Positions 9,529 through 21,175 are shown, counted from the stretch's first letter. The stretch is DNA of 64,000 nt from Metridium senile (GCA_949775045.1 OX459105.1:13667227-13731226); one strand, 5' to 3'. Translations and numbers: made by a program. Notes: generated from the letters alone by a model not told the origin.

Positions 9529-11199
9529 ATGATGAAGGCTATGTGCATAGACACTAACAAGACTCATCCTAGTGGTGCCATCATAAAAGACTTGCCAGTA
9601 CCAGTAGCAAAGGAAGGAGAAGCGTTAATACGGATACTTAGGACAGGGATATGTAACACAGACCTAGAAATACTGCAAGGTACTAACAGTAGTATAGAAC
9701 AAATAACCTGGGGCCGGTTGTACGAAGGGTGGATAAAGTTATCTGCAGATAAAAGTTATTCACAGCATAGGTTTTTCATAGATTTTATCCGCTGGATAAG
9801 GATTTATCAAGTGGATAGCGCTTATATTCACCCTTCGTACAACCAGCCCCTGGTTTCCACATGTTTCTTTCAATGCCATGGCAGCTATGTCTGCTATTCC
9901 TATGATAAACATACTTCTTGCTGGCATTGCAGAATATCCAGGCTTTCCAGATCATGATTTTATATATAAATGTCAAAATCAAGTTTTCTGCGATATTGGT
10001 AATGACCCCACACAATGCGTGGTCATGTTCCTAGTTGTTTTATATAATGTTATATCTTGGATAAATTTTGAAAGAGCATATTTGAGACAACAAGTTCTAA
10101 ATTATTACTTATTACAGTGGTATCTCTATTAAGCAGTCACCTTCGGGACTTTCCAAAGTGGCCGCTTAATAGAGGTTGGCCACTGAATAGAGGTATCTAG
10201 ATTAGATATAGGAACAGATTTGGGACTATTAATTGTGGCCACCTAATAGAAGGTGTATTTAAGTATTCTTAAAATTACCTCCATTGTTCATAAAAATTTG
10301 CATGATTAATTTACTACTCATATTTTTCTTACTTTTTAGGGTATATGGGATTCACTGGTGTTATCGGCCATGAGTTTGTAGGTGTTGTGGAAAGTGTTGC
10401 CAAGAACGACCATGGCATTAAACCTCACCAAAGAGTAGTTGGTGAAATAAACCTTGCCTGTTTGCATTGTGATGTTTGTGAGAAAAGAGAATCAATTGAG
10501 TGCCGTAACCACTGCCCTAATCGCACAGTACTGGGAATTCTTCACAAGGATGGTTGCCATGCCGACTACATCACTCTACCAATCAGCAACTTGTATTCTG
10601 TGCCAGATAGCATAACTGACCAACAGGCATGTTTCGTGGAACCTTTAGCTGCAGCATGCCGTATTATCGAACAGAAACTAATCCAGCCAGGGCAGCGAGT
10701 GGCTGTGATCGGTGATGGTAAACTAGGTTTACTTATCACAGAGATACTAGCTGCTCAGGACTGCAGTGAGGTTGTGCTATTTGGTCGGCATGAAGAGAAG
10801 CTAGCATTAGTACCCAAGAATGTTTCCACCCAGCATGTCCCTAATGATGTAACCATGCCCGAGTTTAGTGACACGTTTGACGTCTGCATAGAAGCTTCGG
10901 GGAGTCCCCAGGGGTTGATTCTTGCAGGAGAGATAACCCGCTCACTCGGCACGATAGTTCTGAAAACAACATGCGCTGTTGGAACTGCGGGTTTCAACAT
11001 GGCACAGTTTGTAATCAAAGAGCTTAGAGTTGTTGGATCTAGGTGCGGCCCATTCCATACTGCCATTGATCTGCTAAAGAAGGGCCATGTACATGTAGAC
11101 AAGTTTCTTTCAAAGGCCTATCCATTCTCTCAGTGCTATGAGGCTATTGAGCATGCCAAGAAGAAAGGGACATTAAAGATTCAGTTGATTATGAAATAG
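9529..11199 (+). CDS. Zinc-dependent medium-chain alcohol dehydrogenase
   Basis: The two exons are 9529-9679 and 10340-11199, joined in phase 1 (LEILQ | GYMGF), giving 336 residues, normal for the family. The protein should oxidise or reduce an alcohol/aldehyde or polyol with NAD(P); the substrate cannot be read from sequence. The N-terminal GroES-like fold carries catalytic zinc ligands Cys42 (GICNTD), His61-Glu62 (GHEFVG) and a Glu at 151 (FVEPLAAA). A complete structural-zinc loop is formed by Cys91, 94, 97 and 105. The Rossmann fold shows GDGKLG at 175-180. There is no signal peptide, so it is probably cytosolic. Start: two adjacent ATGs at 9529 and 9532; the first is used here. The pattern GICNTDLEI...GHEFVG...CPNRTVLGI...GDGKLGLL recalls, from memory, a clade better known from bacteria and algae than the classic animal ADH or sorbitol dehydrogenases. 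All catalytic residues seem intact. The single intron holds two MITEs. A possible AATAAA lies at 11561. Confidence 0.9.
9709..9851. repeat. MITE family B (GGTTGTACGAAGG ends), copy 1
   Basis: It lies in the intron of the alcohol dehydrogenase gene. GGGGCCGGTTGTACGAAGGG at the left is inverted as CCCTTCGTACAACCAGCCCC at the right, and the stem continues (GGATAAAGTTAT against GATAGCGCTTAT). Copies at 37560-37698 and 46867-47000 share the ends and the GGATTTATC core. Confidence 0.8.
10113..10260. repeat. Degenerate TACAGTGG-type MITE
   Basis: It starts TACAGTGGTATCTCTATTAA and has inverted motifs TATTAAGCAG / CGCTTAATAGAGG inside. It resembles the intact family C elements at 44921-45111, 62887-63077 and 63687-63841, but its right terminus is not preserved. 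It sits in the alcohol dehydrogenase intron. Confidence 0.4.
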
Positions 11200-11983
11200 A
11201 CTGATTAACTTTTAATTCCATACTTCTGTTGTATTTAAAGTTGAGAAACTTTTTAAATTCAATCCTGCCATAATTTAATGATCATCTCTATGGTAAGATT
11301 GGTTGAATTAAACTATATTTGATATAATTGAGTAAATCATATTTAATTAGAGCGAAAATGTTTTAATGTTTATAATACAAATAATAAGTCTTTAATAGTA
11401 AAACCATGCCTACAACAGAGCATGTACAATGATTGAGAATGATTATTTACAATATTTTTAAAATTGACTAAAATGGCATGAAAAAATTAAAAAATTAAAA
11501 AAACACATCTATTTATGAAAGATAGTTTGAGTTTTTAACCTTAAGTATAATCCAAATTTTAATAAATACTTCAAATACAAAGAAAAAAATACCATTACAA
11601 ACTGACAAGCATGCATAAAAAAATATATATGCATACCAAAATATTTCACAAATTATATTTATCAACCTGAAATCAGGATGCAAATACTTGGATTAAACTT
11701 TATACGATCTTCTTGATGTGGATAGACAATCTCACTTTAAATTGCATTTCATGCGTGCACTTTTCGAAATACATGTTAAATCTATGGTTAAATTTACACG
11801 TGACATTGCATAACGCAATCATCTTCCGGAACGTGCCAGCAGCTGACCTGATAAACATATCATCTTACACTGCACATCAAGTGAATAGCAAAGTTGTACT
11901 TCAGTCAGCTCTCTGGTCAGCTCTACTGAAAACATTCTGATCGGAGTATTCCTTATCTTTACCCGTGCAAGAACTGGTCCAAA
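11200..11983. other. Intergenic spacer between ADH and beta-helix genes
   Basis: AT-rich 3' flank of the dehydrogenase gene and presumptive promoter of the next gene. AATAAA at 11561-11566 could end the dehydrogenase transcript. An open frame at 11713-11940 has no recognisable features and is judged non-coding. Confidence 0.6.
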
Positions 11984-14900
11984 ATGATTAAGACGAACGA
12001 ACTATCTCTGGTGCTTATGGTTTTGTTACAAGGCTGGTCAAACTGGAGTGGTAACTATATTTGTATTTGCCAAGGACGTGAAATTCGAGTCTCTCAAGAA
12101 ACAGGCAAAGACATTACAAATTGCTGGAACGACTCAAACTCCAATATTCGTCCTTGTCAAAGCCTACATTTCGCTTTAAAGGGTTTAGAAGAACCAGATA
12201 CTAAAAATGAAAGCGAATATAGAGTGCTGATTATTGGTGATAGCTATTTTATTAACCAAAGAGTAGAAGTGATTCAACCTCGACGTCATGGATTTTACTT
12301 ATCAATCGAAGGGACGAGGTTCAACTCAAATTCAAGCAATACAATAATAAGCTGCGGCAATTCTAAAGCAGGAATAACTGTAGGATCGAGAACAACCTTA
12401 AATACAACTTTTAATGTCAAATTTATGAATTTAGAATTTCAAAACTGTGGTCCAGAACTTGCCTCTGTTGTGCTTGTGTGGAATACTGGGAATGTTTCTA
12501 TTATGGATTGTGTGTTTAGAAATAACTTACAAGCTGCTATCAATGCAATTGACAGCAGTGTTTACATCGAGGGATGTAGTTTTATCAATAATACATGTAA
12601 TAGGAATATCGTGAACGAAACGCTAGATGAAAGGCCATTTGAACCGGGGAGGGACTCCCAGTCAGCTGGCACTGGCTTTTCTTTTACAAACTCTACAAAG
12701 ATGACGGTGACGATTAAAGATTCCTTCTATTTCAACAACTCGGCGGTAGTACATGAAAACCCCTTCTATACCTCCCCGGCATTTAATGTAACCAACTTCG
12801 GTGAAGGCGGTGGGGGTATTTCCATTGTTTTGTCTTATAGGACAATGGGTTGCAAGGTCACAATGGAAAACCTTGTTTTCATCAATAACTCGGCTACGTA
12901 TGGGGGTGGAATTTACCTCGTAGAGTCCGGCAAATCAAAGAAGAATTCTATAACTCTTACCAATAGTAAATTTGTTGGAAATACCGGTGAACAGGCCGGT
13001 GGGGGGATTTGTATTTCACAATGGGACCATGCAAGGGCTTTGTTCATTTTAATAGATGGCTGTACGTTTGACAGGAACTTTGCCCGTAGAGGTGCAGGGC
13101 TGAATTCGTTCTTCATGTCCGAGCTAGGACTCTCGGACTCGCAGCTCAAAATCGTTAAAACTCTAGCAACACGAAACATTGCGCCATCTGCAGCTGCATT
13201 TCGGTTCACGAGCTCGTTGCCGTTTGGCAACGTGACAAATAATGTCATCCACTTGACTGACTGCGAAATTACGGGGCACCGCAGTGGGCCACACAACACG
13301 TACAATTTCCTAGCACCGCTGACTGTACAACGCCTTGATATTAAATTCAGTGGTTTGACTAAAATCTGGAACAACAGGGGCTCAGGTGGGATGGTAGTGG
13401 AGAATGGCGTCCTCCATGTTGACGGGAAGTTGTGGTTCACATATAATGATGGTGCTATGGGGGGTGGGATGAGGTTGTGGTCCAGTCAGATTAAGTTATA
13501 TCCAGATAGCGAGTTGGTGTTTTCTTATAACTCTGCGAGGTCTTATGGCGGTGCTTTGTATGTCTCTTTGTTTCCAAGCTACGAGATTATACATATGTTT
13601 AATACTGATTGTTTCATTACTTATTCCAAGAGTTTTACGCCGCCGTCACAATGGAAGGTAAGATATATCGTTATTTAATGTACAGTGGTTGATTGAAGAA
13701 AAAGAATACGCGCGCGTGTACAGTTATAAAGCACGCGGGGATTGACAGAACACGACAGAAGTGTTAAGAGAAGCACGACGCGAAGCTCAACACTTAACGA
13801 GTGTTCTGAGAATCCCCAAGTGCTTTATAACTGCATACAGCACAGAAAGCAAGTTTTTTATATTTCTTTTATAAAATACAAATTAATCAACATGCAAACG
13901 CGCGTGCTGTGTGCTCTCATAAAGCACGCGCCTCAGCCAATCAGAATGCGTGAATTCTAATATTTATTTTTTAATTTTCTTTGTTCTAAAAGAAATGGTT
14001 GGTTGGCAAAACCATAACAAACTACGTCACTGTGCGTCCACCTATATAGGAATGAAAATTCTAGCTAAGAAAAAACGAATAAATAAATGCATGTTTAATA
14101 TTTTCTACGTTCTATTTCAACAGACGAAAATCATCTTCAAAAGAAACAGTGCAAAATTCAAGGGCGCTGCTATATACACGTCATCACTCGGCTCCTGTCT
14201 TTGGGACGAACACTACCCTCACTACAGCTTCAATAGATCACTTCGATGGAATAAGAACACGTTTATTTACGATAATAACTACCTTATTGGTGAAAACGAT
14301 GAGAAATATCAAGGGTCCGAGTACGATATAGCAACGGACACAGCTTTTATAGTCCCTAAAGATAACAGCCAACTTAAAACAATAGAGGTACGAAATCATG
14401 CCGGATAGCTGTTATCATTCATATTATATTTTCCGTCGTTTTGATTGGCCGAAGGAACTACAAATAACGCATGCGCATGCGCATTACGTTGCAAAGCCGT
14501 TTTGCTGCAAATAATAGTCTACTCATGCGCAGTAACGCCAATTAGACTGCTGCATCTCGGAAAACAATACCTTAAACATCTTAAGAGATATAGTGGTGAA
14601 AAAAAAAAAAAACATATTTGCCTTGTGTACCTGATGTTAATTTATTATAATCGTAGGTTTTCCCAGGCGAGAGCTCAGATCTCTATCTCCAAGGTCTTGA
14701 CGAGCTGAACCATACAGTGTACACCATCGCTCACGTCCTTGTCGCCAACATATCACACAACACCAGCGAGGACCTCTCCCTCTCCAACGCGCTACATGTG
14801 CTCGATGATTCCACCAACAACTCCATGGCTATGCAGTATTTTGCTCATGGAAGAGATTCATATGAGAGTATGATAAACAAGACGCATTCCGTTAGCGTCA

Positions 14901-17900
14901 GAGGTGTATATTCAGTAATGTCGGTCGATTATACGTTCAAGATGAAGTCCATTGCTTGCCCACCTGGTTACGTGTTTGAGAAGAACTCCTGCACTTGTAA
15001 TATTAAGGATAATCCCTCTATTTTAAGGTAAGCTGTACTTGTTGAGTATACACCTATTTCAAAAATCGTTGTCGCAAACAAAGTCACAGTCTGAAGCCCC
15101 TGAAGCCTGTAAAGGATGTCGGTATTTCTTCTCTTGTTGTCGATATATTCATAGCATATTTAATTTTGGTTGTACGTGTTTTTGTTATAGGACCAAAACA
15201 AAATATTGTTGTCAGTACGTAGATATGAATACAAATATTTATTTAAAAAACGTGCAATAAATCACAAATTAGGTCCATGTAACCGACATCCTTTGCAGGC
15301 TTTAGAGTGTGGACTGTAGCTTCGGCTGCGACAACGATTTTTGAAATAGGTGTATTGCTCGTTTTGATGCTAGGGTTACAGGGCTGGATCAAAATGTCAT
15401 CATCCTCACTGCTATCGCTATAGTCCCCTTCACAGTTCCCTGCATGCGCCATCTTGAAAGATATCCGGGCCTTTGCATCGAAGCGCGACAAACGTTGAGC
15501 TTGCAATGACAGTGACCTTTTAACACCTTGCGTGGGTCAAATATTCACGTGTCTCTATCATTGCAAGCTCAACGTTCGTCTCACTTCGATGCAAAGGCCC
15601 GGCTACCTTTCAAGATGGCGCAGGGTACTGTGATGGGGACTATTATTTTTTTTCATTATCTATATCATTGTTTTTTTGTCTGATCACAACTATAATACCA
15701 TTGAAATTATTAATGATTATTCATCGTGGATTTGAGAAAAATCAAATATTATATAATCAACCTTTTTAGATTATTTAATCCGACGTTTCGGGCTAAGCGC
15801 CCATCTTCAGGGATGTTACAGAATGTTTGATATCTTTTTCTTCTTCTTCTTCTTCTTCTTCTTCTTCTTCTTCTTCTTCTTCTTCTTCTTCTTCTTCTTC
15901 TTCTTCTTCTTCTTCTTCTTCTTCTTCTTCTTCTTCTTCTTCTTCTTCTTCTTCTTCTTCTTCTTCTTCTTCTTCTTCTTCTTCTTCTTCTTCTTCTTCT
16001 TCTTCTTCTTCTTCTTCTTCTTCTTCTTCTTCTTCTTCTTCTTCTTCTTCTTCTTCTTCTTCTTCTTCTTCTTCTTCTTCTTCTTCTTCTTCTTCTTCTT
16101 CTTCTTCTTCTTCTTCTTCTTCTTCTTCTTCTTCTTCTTCTTCTTCTTCTTCTTCTTCTTCTTCTTCTTCTTCTTCTTCTTCTTCTTCTTCTTCTTCTTC
16201 TTCTTCTTCTTCTTCTTCTTCTTCTTCTTCTTCTTCTTCTTCTTCTTCTTCTTCTTCTTCTTCTTCTTCTTCTTCTTCTTCTTCTTCTTCCGTATTACCC
16301 CGTCTCTTTCTATAAGAAAAATCCTCTTGGCTATGCAGAAGTATATACGTCATTACAACGGCCAAAAAACTGTACTAAAAATTAAATAATCTAAAAAAGG
16401 TTGATGACTCTTACTTGATTATATGACTAGTATATGCTGTGTCGGTGTTTGATATCAACGATAGGTAATATAATGAAATTTGTAACACCGTAAAAAATGT
16501 TAACTTAACTTTAATGGAAACTAGCGAGTAAACTAGTATAGGCTGCGTCGGTGTTTGATATAAACGATAGGTAATATAATGAAATTTGTAACACCGTAAA
16601 AAATGTTAACTTAACTTTAATGGAAACTAGCGAGTAAACTAGTATAGGCTGCGTCGGTGTTTGATATAAGAAATTTGTAACACCGTAAAAAACAGTTGAC
16701 TTAACTTTACTTAAATGGAAACTAGCGAGTAAACTAGTATAGGCTGCGTCGGTGTTTGATATAGACGATAGGTAATATAATAAAATTTGTAACACCGTAA
16801 AAAAATAGAAATAGAAACTAGCGAGTAAACTAGTATAGGCTGCGTCGGTATTTGATATAAACGATAGGTAATATAATGAAATTTGTAACACCGTAAAAAG
16901 TGTTGACTTAACTTTACTGACGTTTCGAGCTTTAGCCCTTCGTCTATTCATGATATCATTGTTTCTTTAATTGTAGATGCCAAGGACGAAACAAGCTTTA
17001 CCTAAAAGAAGGCATGTGGGCAGGCCTATCACCAACTACTGGCAAACTCCTGACATATTGGTGTCCATTCAAATACTGCCATTGCCATAAAGACGACCCG
17101 GACATACCAGGCTGCCTTCTAGACACAAAAAACCTCAGCTCTCAATGTACCTACGGTAGGGAGGGATTTCTGTGTGGACAGTGCAGCAAAGGTCTTAGTG
17201 TGGGCCTAAGACTTGACGAGTGTATTAAATGCAAGGGAAGCGGATGGATTATGGGAGTGGTGTTTGTTTCAGTTGTTGTTCTACTCGTCATTGTGATCTA
17301 CCTTAATCCAGGAATGAGCAAAGATCTTCGCGGGCCGCTATTTTTCTTCCAAATGCTTCCGTTTATTCTTAGTCCTAAAGACGAAGTGGGAAAAGTCGTC
17401 CAAGTGGTTGCGTACATGTTTGAGTTCGGTGGGCCGTTCGTTTACATCTGGAAAACCTGCATTGTTAACGGAATTACAAATCTTTACGCAATAGCCGTTG
17501 GTTACGCTGTACCTTTAATATGCTTCTTTATTTTCTTCGTTGCGTACGTTCTCAGCGCCAAGCGTATCATACGTACAAAGCTACGTAAAACATCGAGTCT
17601 GCAGTCATTCTGGTTGATTATCCTTTTCATGTATAAGTTTTTAGTAGAGACTTCTCTATTGATTCTCCACTGTCCTATCATTGATGACCAAATGGTATTC
17701 TTCTACGATGGTAATATTCAGTGTTTCCATGGTGAGCATTTACTCATTGGAGTCATCGCAATGCTGGTGCTAGTCACGTGTGTGTTGCCCCCTCCAATCA
17801 TCATCGTTCTTCTCACCAAGGGATACTGGAAAGTCGATCCCCAGTATCTCAGTACTCTCACTGAAGGCCTGCAAAGCCACTGTCCGTGGTGGTGGGCGGT

Positions 17901-18761
17901 GGACTTCGGACGACGAATTCTTATCGTGGGGACCTTTGTCTTTATTCCGTGCTGGAAAACTAAACAGGTAAGTCGCAATCATGTTAAAAACTGTTAGGAT
18001 ACACCCCTTTTTTTTACTAAAGCCATGAAATCTTGATATTTTAAAAGTGGTACCTCAAGTCCAAAAAAGCTATAGCGATCCATCTTTATATAGTCTAGAT
18101 CAGAGCTGGACCAAATTTTCGCAAAAGATATAATTTTTTTTTTTTTTTGCGCGCAGTTTGGTTTTATTTCACTGCTTTCGATCAAAAATAAAACTTGGTT
18201 CAGCTCTGGACTTATCCACCTTGAAGCTAACACTGGTTCTATTTCCTGTAGATGTGGCTGATCATCATGTGTGTGGTGGTCCTTGTATTTCATGCCAGCT
18301 TCCATCCATACAAGCGTCTACGTACCAACGTCACCGAAACCATCTACCTGTTTACGCTATGTATACTAGCCATTATACAGACCTTTGATGAAGAAAACGC
18401 CAGAATTACAGTATCTGCGATATTACTGATCATCGCTACCATCCACTCTGGTATCGTTTGCATCATAAAGTTCTATCGCTTTTGCATGAAGAAATGGCAC
18501 TGTCGCTGCCCTGGAAGATTGCTCATGAGGGCTCCGGGTAGATATCGATCGTTTGAAGATAATTCTACGGAAGTCAATCGGGCTGCAGTCGACCCCGAAG
18601 TTCAGGCGAAGCAAAACTTGTTTGATACGGTGTTTGCATCAAGTACTGAAAGTAGTATTAGTACTGAAAGTCGGTCTTTTACTCGTAGATCGACAGAAAA
18701 CGGTGAGAAATCACGAAGATCTGCTTGTAAACCCGGAAATTATAAATCATACACAGGGTAG
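11984..18761 (+). CDS. Beta-helix ectodomain, multi-pass membrane protein
   Basis: The five exons are 11984-13657, 14124-14387, 14657-15027, 16977-17967 and 18252-18761, with all junctions phase-consistent (0, 0, 2, 0), giving 1269 residues. A signal peptide (MIKTNELSLVLMVLLQG) is followed by a 700-residue ectodomain with many FINNSA-, GGGIYL- and GGAL-type repeats, as in right-handed parallel beta-helix / pmp-like proteins, and many N-glycosylation sequons. Exon 4 contains a Cys-rich module (about residues 800-855, including GREGFLCGQC) directly before the first membrane helix (about 861-879). Eight or more further hydrophobic segments follow across exons 4 and 5, then a Ser/Arg-rich cytoplasmic tail. 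This architecture recurs in cnidarian genomes as large families of uncharacterised surface receptors; adhesion or recognition is a guess, and no ligand or signalling motif is recognised. Introns 1 and 3 are rich in repeats, intron 3 holding the giant TTC array. No in-frame stop or missing exon was found. Confidence 0.88.
13680..13945. repeat. Dispersed AAGCACGCG-rich repeat in intron 1
   Basis: AAGCACGCG-type motifs, AACACTT near GTGTTCTG, and TTATAAAGC occur in inverted arrangement. Related segments lie at 61060-61325 and, more weakly, 31121-31390 (GAAATAGAAAAC, GAGCATGCTGCC, ACACTTCTCTCG). All three lie in introns of host genes. Confidence 0.5.
15049..15354. repeat. MITE family D (TACACCTATTTCAAAAA ends), subfamily 1
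   Basis: TACACCTATTTCAAAAATCG at the left is inverted at the right, followed inward by GTTGTCGC and GCGACAAC. GAAGCC...GCAAAGGATGTCGG-type blocks pair further in. It lies directly after exon 3 of the beta-helix gene. Other copies: 29977-30152, 57363-57674, 59953-60247. Confidence 0.8.
15423..15640. repeat. MITE family E (GTCCCCTTCACAGTTCCC ends), copy 1
   Basis: A long imperfect palindrome: GTCCCCTTCACAGTTCCCTG, GCGCCATCTTGAAAG, TTTGCATCGAAGC and TTGAGCTTGCAATGA on the left are all inverted on the right. Copies occur at 27388-27885 (interrupted), 55844-56045 and 63221-63414. It is in intron 3 of the beta-helix gene. Confidence 0.85.
15838..16290. repeat. Giant perfect TTC (GAA) trinucleotide array
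   Basis: 453 bases, equal to 151 uninterrupted TTC units, in intron 3 of the beta-helix gene. In the sense strand it is polypyrimidine, and the other strand is (GAA)n. Open frames across it (poly-Phe, poly-Ser, poly-Glu) are repeat artefacts. The array is flanked by a CGACGTTTCGGGCTAAGCGC motif and then by a tandem repeat. Its true length in the source DNA may differ from the assembled length. Confidence 0.97.
16426..16921. repeat. Tandem array of ~95-106-bp units
   Basis: Five units begin ACTAGTATAGGCTG (16426, 16532, 16638, 16733, 16829), each with GTCGGTGTTTGATAT, ATAGGTAATATAAT and AATTTGTAACACCGTAAAAA. The array ends in TGACGTTTCGAGCTTTAGCC 50 bases before exon 4 of the beta-helix gene. 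Single inverted units occur at about 30660-30776, 34082-34216 and, partly, 52215-52265, so the unit is also dispersed. Confidence 0.9.
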
Positions 18762-18776
18762 TACGGAACATGAACT

Positions 18777-18977
18777 AATCGCGATTCTTCTCCGTACAAT
18801 GATCGTTTGATTTTGTCAAAAATTCATGTAATTCAAATTAATCAAACAAAATATTGACCAATCGATTCTTCTTCGTACAATAATCGATTGATTTTGTCAA
18901 AAATGTAATTCAAATTAATCAAACAAAATATTGACCAATCGATTCTTCTTCGTACATGCAATGATCGATTGATTTGT
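18777..18977. repeat. Direct tandem repeat, ~86-bp units
   Basis: ATTCAAATTAATCAAACAAA with ATATTGACCAATCGATTCTT occurs twice in direct order, preceded by a partial third unit (ATTCTTCTCCGTACAATGAT). It begins immediately after the stop codon of the beta-helix gene, so it is probably in the 3' UTR. Confidence 0.75.
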
Positions 18978-19132
18978 CAGGAGGGAGGGGCGGGGCGTAG
19001 TCGCCATATTTTTGGTGCGGTTTTGTATAGCCCTGCTAAATGCGGGTCGTTGATATTTTTTAAATCACTTTCAAAATTATCATTTATATTGATTACTTGA
19101 TTGATTATTGTACTATTATTGCAACAGAGAAC

Positions 19133-19138
19133 AATAAA
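19133..19138 (+). promoter_or_regulatory. Candidate polyadenylation signal of the beta-helix gene
   Basis: AATAAA about 370 bases after the stop codon at 18761. Confidence 0.4.
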
Positions 19139-19496
19139 GCTACGAGTTCTTTATTCACATTAACTACTCAATATGTATAATAATCTAATATATTAATCTA
19201 TAACATCTAACACTTAAAATATCTAATATAGTCTAAATAGAAAGCATCTACGTTATAACATAAAACGTGTCCTCATTCCACTGTTTACAACACTATAAGG
19301 CAAACCCCGATAGAAGTAGCTACGTTTAGTAAAAGCTATCATACATCCCCCTTACACGAAGTAAGCTTTTCTTTGTATAAAGGGGGGACTCGGGGGGGGG
19401 GGGGGGGGAGTTAAAAGTATCAATATGCTCGTCCGGGAGTTTCAGAAGAATTCCTAGAAGATACCAACTCCCTGTTTGTTTGTTTTTCGTTTGAAA

Positions 19497-19856
19497 CCTG
19501 GTTCACACTAGCGAGATCAGCATAAAGGCCCGGGCAAACGGTTTCAACATTTGCGGCATCAACATCCGTTCGATTTTGTTGAATGGCAATGCTTAAACGC
19601 TTTTAAACTCTTTCAACATCGTTTCAACACGTTTAAACAATGTTGAAATAGTTTAAACATTGCCATTCAACAAAATCGAACGGATGTTGAAGCAAATGTT
19701 GAAACCGTTTGCCCGCGCCTTAAGCAACATACGCAGACACAGTTTGGCTTTGGTCATTCGCCTCACTATTTCCTCCCACCTATTGCATGGAGAAATGCTT
19801 CACTGAGTCTTCGTATGTTGCTTACGCTTAAGCTTATGTCGCTAGTGTGAACCAGG
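19497..19856. repeat. Two nested palindromic elements
   Basis: The outer ends CCTGGTTCACACTAGCGA (19497) and TCGCTAGTGTGAACCAGG (19839-19856) are perfect inverted repeats. Inside, 19525-19722 is an independent near-perfect palindrome whose arms contain CAAACGGTTTCAACATTTG and CAACATCCGTTCGATTTTGT. It appears to be a MITE inserted in a MITE. Confidence 0.8.
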
Positions 19857-20269
19857 CTTATGAGATACGACGTTACTATTGCCCTTCATCATTGGTGGCG
19901 GAGCTTAGGCAAACTAGTCCAATCATTGGTCGACATAATTTTAGCTCTGCCTCCAAACTGTTTGATGAATCAGAAAACTGACCCAAAGTGACATCTCCCT
20001 GGCCGCGATGCAATAATTTCGGCCATTATCGACTGCATAACAATACTATGTAATGCAAACAGTAGAAATAGACACGTTACTATAGCGACCAATTTGAATA
20101 ACTATTGTAATCGACTGTCTAGCCTCTCATGCATGCGAAAACACCATTAGCAGTTTCACCATGGAAACGAGGCTAGTCACTGTAGAGCAATAATTATTCA
20201 AATTGTTTGGATTTGTTGAGCTAATTTAAGACATCTAGAACATAGAGTATGAACGTCTAGCTAGACTAG

Positions 20270-20430
20270 TAGACCTCTTTACCTCCGTATGCAAATTACC
20301 CATTTCAGACCACGTGTCATTCCCTTGAGAATTGTTCTTTTATGATGAACATGTGAAAGAAACAATCCCCAAGGGTAGCATCACGTGATCTGAAATGGGA
20401 CAACAAACAAGGAAGTTAAAGAGGTCTATT
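20270..20430. repeat. MITE family A, intact copy with inverted core
   Basis: The termini TAGACCTCTTTAC and GTTAAAGAGGTCTA are both present. The core is the same as at 1304-1466 and 51059-51235 but runs in the opposite direction. Confidence 0.8.
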
Positions 20431-21175
20431 AATAATACATCGAACGGGACGATGTTATTTACGAACAAACACAGACCAGCTGGTTCGATATACATGTAAA
20501 GAGACTATGGAACCCCCGATACTACGACCAGACTCTAGAAATTAATAGAAATGGACACATTGTGAACTGTAGAGATCGTTTTGATGAGAATATTTGATGA
20601 AACAAAGGCGCATGATAAAGTGTGTGTGGCCGTTTTACGAGGGGAGAAACGATTTTCATAACCGAGCCCCAATACAGCGACCAGACTCTACAAAGAAAAT
20701 AGAGGAAGTCGGATTGTGAGAGGATTGATGGTCGCTTTAAGAAAAATAAAGAAGTTTTCATCAGCACGGATTGCTAAAATGATACTGATAGTCCGCGTTC
20801 CCTTTAGAAAGACTGTAAGTGCCTCGGCACTGAACCTAAGGAGTATTCTTCCAGTAAATGATGGCACGTGACTATTATCTGGATTTTATAGCGTAAACTA
20901 CTTATCGTCACACCTTGGCAATTTCTTTCAATTTCAGTTAACGCAATTATATTTCCGTTGTTGATGTAGCGTTGCCAGTGCGAGATACATGTCCCAACAC
21001 GTTGACAGCGTCTATTAGTAGTCATTGCAATTTTTGCAGTTTATCGGCTGTTTTAAGACTGGAACAGGGGCAAGTACTAATAAAACAGCATTAGTTCCTG
21101 GTATGCTTTATAGAGATTTATGAAGGAGACATAAGAATTTGAAACAATTACTTGTGATTATAATTAGTGAAGGTA

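Noticed and set aside
12913..13440. 175-codon frame on the minus strand
   Set aside because: Shadow of exon 1 of the beta-helix gene, whose sense frame has a signal peptide, repeats and consistent splice phases.
15793..16389. Long open frames of poly-Phe, poly-Ser and poly-Glu
   Set aside because: They are translations of the perfect TTC/GAA array in three frames, inside an intron of a well-supported gene.
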